DNA of 64,000 nt from UBA4427 sp045106235 (GTDB lineage Bacteria; Myxococcota_A; UBA9160; UBA4427): contig JBGCEJ010000011.1 in the NCBI GenBank assembly GCA_045106235.1, positions 62,001-126,000 on the forward strand, written 5' to 3'. A program made the position numbers and the translations under genes. Positions 1-9,982 of the stretch are shown in pieces. The notes under the pieces are model-generated. The model had not been told where the DNA came from and did no database searches. It saw only the letters and a list, made by a program, of their open reading frames with translations. Position 1 is the first letter of the stretch. Every line of letters starts with the position of its first letter.

Positions 1-1
1 G

Positions 2-1117
2 TTCGCGGAAGTGGATTCCGCGGGGCAGCCTCTTGATCTCGCCTATGCGAAAGAGCGTGCACGACATGAGCCGCTTGTTGAAGCGACGCAGTACAAGGGC
101 GATAGCGAGACGCATCCTTTGCTCTCGCCGAATGATGAATTCGCTGACTATGAGACTTGGGATCGATCGGCGTTAGGCGCTCCGGGGCATAAGGATGAGT
201 GGCTGAAGGCGGAATACGTCCGTGCTGCGCTCAAGAACGGAATGCGTTTCGAGGGCGAGCTCGGCGTGAATCCTTTCAAGTTCGGCTTGATCGGAAGTAC
301 GGACGCGCATACGGGTTTGGCGACCGCGGGGGAGGATAATTACTGGGGCAAGGCCACGAAGAGTGAGGCGGGCGTGAATCGTTGGAAGGAGCCGCTCTTC
401 CCTCAGGCGGTTTCGGAAATGTCGCCCGGGGGCGTGTTTCAGTTCTACGAATGGGAGATGGCTTCTTCCGGGTATGCTGCGGTCTGGGCGACAGAGAACA
501 CGCGCGAAGGAATTTTTGATGCGATGCGCCGCCGGGAAACCTACGCGACGACGGGGCCGCGGATGACAGTCCGTTTCTTTGGTGGCTTTGACTACGCGAA
601 GCGCGACCTGGATGCGCCGGATCTGGCCCGGGTGGGGTACGCGAAGGGTGTCCCGATGGGCGGTGATCTTAAGGCGAGTGGGCGCGGCAGCAAGGCGCCG
701 ACGTTCTTGGTTTCCGCTCTGAAGGATCCCGAAGGCGCGAATCTGGACCGGGTTCAAATCGTGAAGGGCTGGGTGGACGGCGACGGCGAGACGCAGGAAC
801 GCGTCTTCGATGTCGCTGTTTCGGATGGACGACGGATCAATCGGAAGGGCCGTGCGAACAAAAAGGTCGGGTCGACCGTTGATGTTGAGAATGCGACCTG
901 GGAGAACTCCATCGGTGCGGCGACGCTGAGTGCGCATTGGACCGATCCTGATTTTGATGCCTCTCTTAGGGCCTTCTACTATGTGCGCGTGATCGAAATC
1001 CCGAAGCCCCGCTGGACTGCGTATGACCGGAAGTTTTTCTCTGCGAAGATCGACGCGAAGGTGCCGATGACGACGCAGGACCGGGCCTACACTTCGGCCA
1101 TCTGGTACACGCCCTGA
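2..1117 (+). CDS. DUF3604 family protein, 3' part of gene cut by window edge
   Basis: The open frame runs in from the left edge, so the true start lies outside the window; the GTG at 11 is internal. The visible ~370 residues match the C-terminal two-thirds of the complete DUF3604 protein at 6403-8271. Shared stretches include KGDSETHP, LSP.DEFADYE, GSTDAHT.LAT, ENTREGIFDAMRR and the ending SAIWYTP. DUF3604 proteins resemble PHP-type metal hydrolases; the N-terminal metal-binding HxH segment would lie upstream of the window. Substrate unknown. selO follows 62 nt downstream on the same strand. Confidence 0.85.
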   Translation, partial: FAEVDSAGQPLDLAYAKERARHEPLVEATQYKGDSETHPLLSPNDEFADYETWDRSALGAPGHKDEWLKAEYVRAALKNGMRFEGELGVNPFKFGLIGSTDAHTGLATAGEDNYWGKATKSEAGVNRWKEPLFPQAVSEMSPGGVFQFYEWEMASSGYAAVWATENTREGIFDAMRRRETYATTGPRMTVRFFGGFDYAKRDLDAPDLARVGYAKGVPMGGDLKASGRGSKAPTFLVSALKDPEGANLDRVQIVKGWVDGDGETQERVFDVAVSDGRRINRKGRANKKVGSTVDVENATWENSIGAATLSAHWTDPDFDASLRAFYYVRVIEIPKPRWTAYDRKFFSAKIDAKVPMTTQDRAYTSAIWYTP

Positions 1118-1179
1118 TTCGCGAGAGCGTGTTGGATTCCTTTTGACAATTAGACGACGGGCAGCCGAGGTGAGCAAGT

Positions 1180-2655
<1,476 letters not shown>

Positions 2656-2671
2656 GTTCGGGGTCCTCGCT

Positions 2672-3721
2672 TTAGCGCGCGCCCGGGACGATCACACCAC
2701 GCCCCACGAGTTCGCCAGCCTGGAGCTTTGCGTAGGCAGCGACCGCGTCATCCAAGCCGAAGATCTCGACGTCATTTCGAAGCAGGCCTTGGTTGGCGAG
2801 GTCGATGACGGCGCGGGTATCCCCGTCGGTGCCGCCAATGAAAGAACAGATCGTCGCGCCCTTGCCGGCGATCGCGCCCATCAAAGGCGCTTCGAGTTTG
2901 CCCTCGCCGGCGCCGATCAGGACGTAGTCGCCGAGCTTCGCGAGGGCGGCGATGCTGGTTGCGATGGTGGATGTTGTGCCCACGAAGTCGAGGACCGCAT
3001 CGGCGCCCCGGCCTTCGGTGAGTTTTAAGACTTCGGCGGCCAAGTCTTCGCGCCCGCCGTCGAGGCAGACGTCGGCGCCGAGTTCGAGCGCGCGCTCGCG
3101 TTTGTCGGCCGCGGTGTCCGCGACGATGACGCGCGCTCCCGTCAGGATCTTGAGGTACTGAATCGCGAATCCGCCGAGGCCCCCGGCGCCGATCACGAAG
3201 GCCGTGCGGCCGGCGACGAGCTTGTCTTTGACGCGCGCGACGCCGTGATACGAGGTCGTCCCCGCATCGGTATAGGGGCCGGCGAGTTCGGGGTCGAGGC
3301 CATCGAGGGGGATCAGCGGACGCGTGCTCTCGATCAGCATGTACTCGGCGATCCCGCCGTTCATGCCGTAGCCCCGCCCGCGACTATTGATGGCGCAGGC
3401 ATTGTCGAAGCCCGCGTCGCATTCGAGGCAAGCGCCGCAGGAGCGCGTCGAGACGATCGCGACGGGTTGCCCCTCTTTGTACCCCGAAACGCCCGCACCG
3501 CATCGATCGATCCAGCCGCCGACCTCGTGCCCGAGTGTGAAAGGCATTTCCCATTCCATCATCTTCCCGAGTGATTCAGGGATATGCGGCATATGCAAAT
3601 CACTTTGACAGAGCCCGTTTCCCGCAACTTTGATTCTGACCTGGCCTGGGCCGGGTTCGGGAATTTCCATCTCCACGAGTGAGGGCGGTTCTTGCCAATG
3701 CATGAGTCGGAGGGCGCGCAT
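2672..3721 (-). CDS. Zinc-dependent alcohol dehydrogenase (MDR superfamily)
   Basis: 349 aa medium-chain dehydrogenase/reductase, oxidising an alcohol with NAD(P). Catalytic zinc ligands are in LCQSDLHM and the GHE motif; the four-Cys structural zinc lobe is CGACLECDAGFDNAC. The Rossmann motif GAGGLGG lies near residue 175, followed by an acidic residue (VADTAAD), which favours NAD over NADP. I chose the ATG at 3719-3721 (MRALRLMHW) because family alignment begins there. The frame stays open 16 codons upstream, but that stretch overlaps a palindrome and looks like leader sequence. Divergent from the amidohydrolase at 3958. Confidence 0.92.
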   Translation of the reverse strand: MRALRLMHWQEPPSLVEMEIPEPGPGQVRIKVAGNGLCQSDLHMPHIPESLGKMMEWEMPFTLGHEVGGWIDRCGAGVSGYKEGQPVAIVSTRSCGACLECDAGFDNACAINSRGRGYGMNGGIAEYMLIESTRPLIPLDGLDPELAGPYTDAGTTSYHGVARVKDKLVAGRTAFVIGAGGLGGFAIQYLKILTGARVIVADTAADKRERALELGADVCLDGGREDLAAEVLKLTEGRGADAVLDFVGTTSTIATSIAALAKLGDYVLIGAGEGKLEAPLMGAIAGKGATICSFIGGTDGDTRAVIDLANQGLLRNDVEIFGLDDAVAAYAKLQAGELVGRGVIVPGAR

Positions 3722-3753
3722 TGTGTCGGCCAAGATTCGGGCTCCGGTTCCGC

Positions 3754-3767
3754 GCGCCTGCAGGCGC
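3754..3767. promoter_or_regulatory. Perfect 14-bp palindrome in divergent promoter region
   Basis: GCGCCTG followed directly by CAGGCGC, a perfect palindrome 33 nt upstream of the alcohol dehydrogenase start and within the 236-nt divergent region shared with the amidohydrolase gene. It could be an operator for a dimeric repressor. In a GC-rich genome chance occurrence is possible, and no adjacent regulator gene exists. Confidence 0.3.
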
Positions 3768-3957
3768 AACGAGAGTAGAAGGGAGCCGGGAGGGTAGTGC
3801 GCTCTGCGCGAATGCTCATACCCTCCGGGATGAAACTGGGCTGCATGATCAAAGTTGGTTTTGGACCCCCGGAAGGGCTTGCTCCCGTCGTCGCGATCGG
3901 GCCCGGGGCTGAGTATCGTTCAGGCAACTTCGGAAAGAACGTAGGAAGGAACGCGCC

Positions 3958-5706
3958 ATGGGCCATCTCTTGATTCGAAACGCAAACCTTGTGGACGGGA
4001 CCGGGGCGCCGGCGCGAACGGCAGATATCCGCATCGACGAGGGGCGCATCCTCGAGATCGCAGCGGAGGGAAGCCTCGGCGCTGACGGGGCTGAGGTGTT
4101 CGATGCCGCGGGGCAGTTGGTGACGCCGGGCTTCGTCGATGTGCATACGCACTACGATGGCCAAGTGACCTGGGATCCGGAACTCTCGCCCTCGTCCTGG
4201 CATGGCGTGACGACGGTGGTGATGGGGAATTGCGGGGTCGGCTTTGCGCCGGCGAAGCCTGAAGAGCGTGGCTGGCTCATCGAGTTGATGGAGGGGGTGG
4301 AAGATATCCCGGGAACCGCGCTGCATGACGGGATTCGCTGGGACTGGGAGAGCTTTCCCGAATATCTCGACGCGCTCGAGAAGCTGCCGCGGACCATCGA
4401 TGTCGCCACCCAGGTACCGCATGGCGCCTTGCGTGTCTATGTGATGGGGCAGCGCGGGGCGGATCAGGAGGTGGCGACGCCGGATGATCTCGCCAAGATG
4501 GCCGAGCTTGTGAAGGAGGGGGTTGCAGCCGGAGCGCTTGCGTTTTCGACGAATCGATTGCCAGGTCACACGAGTATTCACGGAGAACCCGTGCCGGGCA
4601 CGTTCGCCGCGGCAGAGGAGCTGAAGGTTTTGACCCAGGCCGTCGTCGACGGCGGGGGCTCTCTCTTGCAGGTGGTTCCAGCGGGCGGAGGGAACGAAGA
4701 GGCGGGAGCGATTCCGCGAGAAGTTGAGCTTTACCGAGAGATTAGTTTGGCGACCGGAGCCACGGTCACATTTTCCGCGCCTCAGAATCATCCCTATCCG
4801 GACGAATGGCGCGAGGTGCTCGATCGCTGTCACTCCGCGGGCGAGGCGGGCGCACGTGTGATTCCTCAGGTGTTAAGTCGAGGCAACGGGCTGATGCTTT
4901 CGCTGGATACCTTCAACCCCTTTGCGTTCACGCCGACCTATCAAGAGATCGCAAGTCTCTCGGGTGAGGCACGTGTGTCGGCGATGCGGGACGCTGATCG
5001 GCGCTCGAAGATTCTCGCGGAGTCCGCCGAGAATAATCCGAGCATGCTGATTCTCGAGCCGGCGCTGAACAGCACTTTCGCGATGGATGAGGGGATCGTG
5101 TTTGAGCCAGATCCCGCGACCTCGATCGGGGCCCGCGCTGCAGCCGAGGGGATTGATCCGATGGCGCTGCTCTATGACACGATGGTGGATCTGGCGGCCA
5201 AATCGACGGACGGGAAGACGCGGATGATGGCGGTCTTCTTTGCCGGTTACGCGCATGGCAGTCTCGACGTTGTTGAGGCGATGATGCGGGACGAGCTCAG
5301 CGTGATCGGATTGGGGGATGGAGGCGCGCATTGCAGCATGATTTGCGATGCGAGCTGGCCTTCTTTCGTTTTGCAGCATTGGGTGCGCGACCGCGAGCGT
5401 GGGGCTCGGTTGGAACTCCCTCTGGCGGTGAAGATGATGAGTAAGGACGGCGCGGATCTCTATGGTTTGGGCGACCGAGGAACGGTCGAAGTGGGCAAGC
5501 GCGCGGATCTGAATGTGATCGACCTTGATGCGGTGGCGCTTCAATTCCCCGAGATTCTGACGGATTTGCCGACGGGCGCAGCGCGGATTGTGCAGCGCGC
5601 AGAAGGCTTCTCCGCGACGATCTGCGCAGGTGAGATCACGTTCCGCGACGGCCTGCCGACGGGCGCGCGGCCCGGCGGTCTCGTTCGAGGTCCGCAGTCG
5701 ATCTGA
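3958..5706 (+). CDS. N-acyl-D-amino-acid deacylase-type amidohydrolase
   Basis: 582 aa. N-terminal composite-domain strand (IRNANLVDGTG), then the amidohydrolase metal motif VDVHTHYDGQ near residue 62, HGVTTVVMGNCGVGFAP near residue 80, GDGGAHCSM near residue 450 and the C-terminal GKRADLNVIDLD typical of metal-dependent amidohydrolases. This order is that of the D-aminoacylase/amidohydrolase-3 group, which hydrolyses N-acyl-D-amino acids with a zinc centre. True substrates vary widely, so this is a family call. Start supported by AGGAAGGA ahead of the ATG. No signal peptide, so probably cytoplasmic. Confidence 0.88.
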   Translation: MGHLLIRNANLVDGTGAPARTADIRIDEGRILEIAAEGSLGADGAEVFDAAGQLVTPGFVDVHTHYDGQVTWDPELSPSSWHGVTTVVMGNCGVGFAPAKPEERGWLIELMEGVEDIPGTALHDGIRWDWESFPEYLDALEKLPRTIDVATQVPHGALRVYVMGQRGADQEVATPDDLAKMAELVKEGVAAGALAFSTNRLPGHTSIHGEPVPGTFAAAEELKVLTQAVVDGGGSLLQVVPAGGGNEEAGAIPREVELYREISLATGATVTFSAPQNHPYPDEWREVLDRCHSAGEAGARVIPQVLSRGNGLMLSLDTFNPFAFTPTYQEIASLSGEARVSAMRDADRRSKILAESAENNPSMLILEPALNSTFAMDEGIVFEPDPATSIGARAAAEGIDPMALLYDTMVDLAAKSTDGKTRMMAVFFAGYAHGSLDVVEAMMRDELSVIGLGDGGAHCSMICDASWPSFVLQHWVRDRERGARLELPLAVKMMSKDGADLYGLGDRGTVEVGKRADLNVIDLDAVALQFPEILTDLPTGAARIVQRAEGFSATICAGEITFRDGLPTGARPGGLVRGPQSI

Positions 5707-5743
5707 TCTTGTGAGTCGCCCCGCAGCACGTAAGGCTCGGTGT

Positions 5744-6157
5744 CTACTTCGGTTTTTTGGCGGGATGGGGTTCGATGGCGCCCCCGAGCTCCTTCCAGGC
5801 CTGGAAGCCCCCGCCGAGATGGCTTGCTTGCTGAAGTCCGAGTCGCTTGGCGACCGCGGTCGCGAGCGCCGAGCGCCAGCCGGATTGGCAGTAGAAGACG
5901 AATCGCTTTTCTTCTTGGAAGATCGGCTTTGCATATGGACTCGCAGGATCGATCCAGAATTCAAGCATGCCGCGGGGCGTATGGACGGCGCCGGGCAGCT
6001 TGCCTTCTCGATTGAGTTCGCGGATATCGCGCAGGTCGACCAGGACGAGATCGTCATCGGCGAGTTGATTGCGCAAAGCTTCGGGTGAGACCTCGTCGAC
6101 TTCAGCGTTTGCTTCTGCGAGTAGATCCTGAAATCCAACACCGCCCTTGATCGTCAT
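5744..6157 (-). CDS. Rhodanese-like sulfurtransferase domain protein
   Basis: 137 aa, single rhodanese domain. The conserved LVDLRDIREL segment lies near residue 48 and the active-site loop FYCQSGWRSA near residue 95; the Cys would carry the persulfide. The C-terminal GGGFQAWKELGG is the usual end of the fold. I chose the ATG at 6155-6157 (MTIKGG), preceded by GGGAAGG on the minus strand; the frame remains open much further upstream but without domain homology. Convergent with the amidohydrolase. Likely role in sulfur transfer or thiol metabolism; partner unknown. Confidence 0.88.
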   Translation of the reverse strand: MTIKGGVGFQDLLAEANAEVDEVSPEALRNQLADDDLVLVDLRDIRELNREGKLPGAVHTPRGMLEFWIDPASPYAKPIFQEEKRFVFYCQSGWRSALATAVAKRLGLQQASHLGGGFQAWKELGGAIEPHPAKKPK

Positions 6158-6402
6158 TCGACTTCCCTTCCCGTGTTGCCAGCCGCGTTTCACGACCCCG
6201 GGAGAGCCTATGCGTTTGGGTTTGTTTTCGCACAGGGCGGAGCCACCCACCACGGGCCCCTCCGCTGGGGGAGGCGGGGGAGGCATGCGCGACAAGCGCC
6301 TTTGCTGCGGCGAATGAAGGATCTCCGAGGTCTGCCCGAGGCCTGCTAAGTTCTTGTCCCCTCGTCGGTCGCTGTCCCGGCGTTTCCCCCAGGAGGTTGG
6401 CG

Positions 6403-8271
6403 ATGGATCGCCGAACAATCCCCGTAGTGATTGCTCTGGACTTTTTTGCGCGCGGACGAAGACCCGCGACGCGAGGGTGGGGAAGTTTCTTTACGTTCTT
6501 TCTCTGCCTTGCGCTGGCAGCAGGTGTTGGGATTCGCGCGGATGCGATTTCGGCTGCTGATGAAGATGCAGACGCTCTGCCCGAGCTCTTCTGGGGCGAC
6601 ACCCACGTCCATACTTCGTATTCCCTGGACGCGAATCTCTTCAATAATTTTACGCTGGGCCCCGACGTCGCCTATCGCTTCGCGAAAGGAGAAGGCATTC
6701 GCTTGCCGAACGGCCAGTTCGCTCGGCTCTCGCGTCCGCTGGACTTTTTGGTTGTGGCGGACCATGCGGAATATCTCGGGGTGATCCCCATGATTCGGCG
6801 GGGCGATCCCGTGGTTGCGGGCTCAGAGACGGCGCGGAAGATTTTCCAGCTCATCGCCGAGAACCCCGTTTTCGGTCCCGACAATATCAACGATCTGGGT
6901 GTGCTCTTGGACGGAGATCCTTTGGGTGAGGATGCTGCGATTCGCCGACGCGTATGGGATGAGATGATCGATACCGCGGAGCGCATGAACGAGCCTGGGC
7001 GCTTTACTGCGCTCGTTGGGTATGAATGGGGCTCGACGCCCGATGGGAATAATCTGCATCGCAACGTTGTCTTTCGAGACGGCCCCGAGCGCACGAAAAA
7101 GATCCTGCCCTTTTCCGCGATCGACAGTCTCGAGCCAGAAGACCTTTGGGTCTTTCTTTCGACCTATGAAGCGACAACGGGCGGCGAGGCTTTCGCGATC
7201 CCGCATAATTCGAACCTCAGCAACGGCTTGATGTTCTCCCTGAATGATTCGGCCGGGAAGCCGATTGATCGCGATCATGCGACGCTGCGCGCACGATTCG
7301 AGCCTGTTGTGGAGGTCACGCAGATCAAGGGGGATAGCGAAACGCATCCCTTCCTTTCGCCCGATGACGAATTCGCGGACTATGAGCGCTGGGACAAGAC
7401 GAATATTTTCGGTCTCAGGAAGACGACACCGGATATGCATGTCGGAAGTTATGCGCGCTCCGCACTCAAGAACGGCCTCTTGATCGAGTCGAAGGTGGGC
7501 GTCAATCCGTACCGGTTCGCAATGATCGGGAGCACTGACGCGCATACGTCACTTGCGACCGCGGACGAGGGCAATTTTTGGGGCAAGACCTTCAATATGC
7601 TTCCGGGGAGCAATCGAACGGAAGGGGAGTTTATTCACTCGTTTGAGCCGGGCGGCGAACCCACCATGAACTGGGAGCAGGCGGCGGCGGGCTACGCGGG
7701 GGTTTGGGCGAAGGAGAATACACGGGAAGCCATCTTTGATGCGATGCGGCGGGGTGAAGCCTATTCGACGACGGGGCCGCGGATGCGCGTCTTGTTCTTC
7801 GGCGGCTGGCGCTTCAGCGAGACGGATTCCCGTTCGAGCAATGTCGCGCGTGCAGGCTATGTGAAGGGCGTGCCGATGGGCTCCGACTTGCCGGCGAAGG
7901 ATGCGCGCTTTGAAGCACCGACCTTTTTACTGGCTGCCGTTCGCGATCCCGAGAGTGGCCCGCTCCAGCGAATGCAGGTTGTTAAGGGATGGCTCGATGC
8001 GGCCGGGGTGACCCAAGAGAAGGTTTTTGATGTCGTGATCGCGGAAGACCGTGTTGCGGGGCAATCCGAAATGGTCTCGGTATGGAAAGATCCCGAGTTC
8101 AAGGCTTCCGAGGCCGCATTCTACTACGCGCGGGTCCTCGAGGTGCCGACGGCGCGGTGGAACGCGATTGATGCCGCGCGCTACCGGAAGCCTTTGGGCA
8201 AATCCCGCGTGCGCCATCAGGAGCGCGCCTATACTTCGCCGATCTGGTACACCCCTGCCGATTCCGAGTAG
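6403..8271 (+). CDS. DUF3604 family exported protein
   Basis: 622 aa. The ATG at 6403 is preceded by a perfect AGGAGG at 6391-6396, which decides the start. Residues about 25-45 form a hydrophobic signal sequence (FFTFFLCLALAAGVG). The mature part opens with WGDTHVHTSYSLDAN, a PHP-like metal-binding HxH motif, then VVADHAEYLG and, near residue 375, GSTDAHTSLAT. These suggest a periplasmic metal-dependent hydrolase-like fold; no substrate is established for DUF3604. Close paralogue of the truncated gene at the left edge. Divergent from the rhodanese gene. Confidence 0.9.
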   Translation: MDRRTIPVVIALDFFARGRRPATRGWGSFFTFFLCLALAAGVGIRADAISAADEDADALPELFWGDTHVHTSYSLDANLFNNFTLGPDVAYRFAKGEGIRLPNGQFARLSRPLDFLVVADHAEYLGVIPMIRRGDPVVAGSETARKIFQLIAENPVFGPDNINDLGVLLDGDPLGEDAAIRRRVWDEMIDTAERMNEPGRFTALVGYEWGSTPDGNNLHRNVVFRDGPERTKKILPFSAIDSLEPEDLWVFLSTYEATTGGEAFAIPHNSNLSNGLMFSLNDSAGKPIDRDHATLRARFEPVVEVTQIKGDSETHPFLSPDDEFADYERWDKTNIFGLRKTTPDMHVGSYARSALKNGLLIESKVGVNPYRFAMIGSTDAHTSLATADEGNFWGKTFNMLPGSNRTEGEFIHSFEPGGEPTMNWEQAAAGYAGVWAKENTREAIFDAMRRGEAYSTTGPRMRVLFFGGWRFSETDSRSSNVARAGYVKGVPMGSDLPAKDARFEAPTFLLAAVRDPESGPLQRMQVVKGWLDAAGVTQEKVFDVVIAEDRVAGQSEMVSVWKDPEFKASEAAFYYARVLEVPTARWNAIDAARYRKPLGKSRVRHQERAYTSPIWYTPADSE

Positions 8272-8337
8272 AATCGGACGCTCGATGCGAGTCGCGCTCC
8301 GTTGGGCGGCGCGACCTCAACTAAAAAGGGCTTCGCA

Positions 8338-9924
8338 GTGTCAAAAGAGCAGCGTGCATCGAAGTCGACGCCCTTCGTCAGCGACCGTGAGCGAGACATC
8401 CTTTCGGCGGTGGCGCGGATGGCCACGTCGAATCCGTTCTTGCCCGACCGCATCGACCAAGAGCGGCGCGCGTTAGGTTCGGATTTTGTTCAGTATGCCG
8501 AAGTCTGGCATATGGATGGCGTGCTTGAGGGCATGAATCCGAATCTGGCAAAGATTTCGCTCGTGGCGGAGCAGCTCGCCGAGACACTGCGCGGCCGGCT
8601 TGCGGCGGGCGCGCGGGCGCGGGCGGAGGATCTTCGTCTCTACGAGGGTTTTGTCCGCTATCTGCTCTTCTATCGTTATGCGCCGGAGATGACGAAGATC
8701 ATCATCGAACGGGAACAAGGAAAATCCGCAACTCGGCGCGCCAATTTTTACCCGCGAATGGCTGCCGATTTCGAGCATTTTTTCTCGATCGAGGGCGTGG
8801 CGTTTCCGGAGGATCTCGACCTCGACCCCGCCCATATTCTCGCCTGGGGATTTCAAATCCGGCGCGCCTTCCATCATGTCTTCTTCCAGATCTTCGGAAG
8901 CTCGATGCCGATTGCGGAGCTTCGGGGGAACGCATGGCGCGCGATTTTTACCCACGATGTCGAGCGGTATCGCCGCTCGCTCTATCTCCGGATGTCTGAT
9001 ATCCCAGCCCTCGTGTTAGGTGAGTCGGGGACGGGCAAGGAGCTGGTCGCCCGGGCCATCGGTCTTAGCCGCTATATCCCGTTCGACGCAGAGAAGATGT
9101 GTTTCGTGGCCGACTACGCCGACGGCTTTCAGGCGGTGAATCTGGCTGCCTTGTCCTCGTCGCTGATCGAGTCGGAGCTCTTTGGTCATCGAAAAGGTGC
9201 TTTTACTGGCGCTGTGGAGGACCGCGAGGGATGGCTCGAAAGCTGCGGACCTCATGGCACGATTTTTCTGGACGAGATTGGCGATCTAGACCCTGCGATT
9301 CAGGTGAAGCTGCTGCGCGTGCTGCAGAGCCGAACCTTTCAGCGAATCGGAGAGACAACGGAGCGGCGCTTTGAAGGCAAGATCGTCGCGGCGACGAATG
9401 AGGACCTCGAACGCGGGATCCGAGAGGGGCGCTTTCGCGAGGACCTTTACTACCGCCTCTGCGCGAACGTGATTCAGATGCCGACGCTGCGTCAACAGAT
9501 CGATCAGGGCGAGGGCGAACTCGAGCGTCTGGTTGGCGTTGTGGCGAAGCGGATCGCGGGGGATGAGGGCGAGGGCCTCGCGGAAGAAGTCACGCGCTTT
9601 ATTCGCACGTCCCTACCCGCGGACTACGCCTGGCCCGGCAATGTCCGGGAACTTGAGCAATGCGTGCGGAGCGTTCTTGTTCAAGGGACCTATGCCCCGC
9701 CCCGGCGTACGCGACCGGGAGAGGAGGAGGGTGATCCGGGGAGCATCGCGGCGAGCTTGTTAGCAACGGAGGCGAGTGCGGACGCGATGCTCCGGGAGTA
9801 CACGACGCGGGTCTACGCGCGGACGGGTTCCTACGAAGCGGCGGCCCGGGTGCTCGGCCTCGATCGGCGGACGGTGAAGGCGAAGATCGACGCGGAGCTC
9901 TTGGCAGAGCTCAAGGCCAAGTAG
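8338..9924 (+). CDS. Sigma54-dependent transcriptional activator with uncharacterised N-terminal sensor region
   Basis: 528 aa from the GTG at 8338, which has AAAGGG upstream; a TTG at 8302 is less likely. Central AAA+ domain: Walker A GESGTGKE near residue 226, the sigma54-contacting GAFTGA loop near residue 284, Walker B FLDEIGDL near 305 and the arginine-finger region RFREDLYYRL. The C-terminus has a Fis-type helix-turn-helix (YEAAARVLGLDRRTVKAKI). The first ~215 residues are neither a receiver nor an obvious GAF or PAS domain and I do not recognise them. It activates transcription from -24/-12 promoters; the target is unknown but may be local. Convergent with the acyltransferase-3 gene. 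Confidence 0.9.
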   Translation: MSKEQRASKSTPFVSDRERDILSAVARMATSNPFLPDRIDQERRALGSDFVQYAEVWHMDGVLEGMNPNLAKISLVAEQLAETLRGRLAAGARARAEDLRLYEGFVRYLLFYRYAPEMTKIIIEREQGKSATRRANFYPRMAADFEHFFSIEGVAFPEDLDLDPAHILAWGFQIRRAFHHVFFQIFGSSMPIAELRGNAWRAIFTHDVERYRRSLYLRMSDIPALVLGESGTGKELVARAIGLSRYIPFDAEKMCFVADYADGFQAVNLAALSSSLIESELFGHRKGAFTGAVEDREGWLESCGPHGTIFLDEIGDLDPAIQVKLLRVLQSRTFQRIGETTERRFEGKIVAATNEDLERGIREGRFREDLYYRLCANVIQMPTLRQQIDQGEGELERLVGVVAKRIAGDEGEGLAEEVTRFIRTSLPADYAWPGNVRELEQCVRSVLVQGTYAPPRRTRPGEEEGDPGSIAASLLATEASADAMLREYTTRVYARTGSYEAAARVLGLDRRTVKAKIDAELLAELKAK

Positions 9925-9978
9925 GTCGCCAACTAGGTCGCCGAGTCGAAAACGAAGCAGAAGGCCGAGTCGAAGACG
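9922..9978 (+). repeat. Two short direct repeats spanning and following the activator's stop codon
   Basis: TAGGTCGCC occurs at 9922-9930 and again at 9934-9942. A 15-bp repeat GCCGAGTCGAAAACG (9940-9954) recurs with one change at 9964-9978. In the frame of the activator the post-stop sequence reads as a Lys/Ala/Ser-rich tail interrupted by two TAG codons. Confidence 0.6.
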
Positions 9979-9982
9979 TCCG

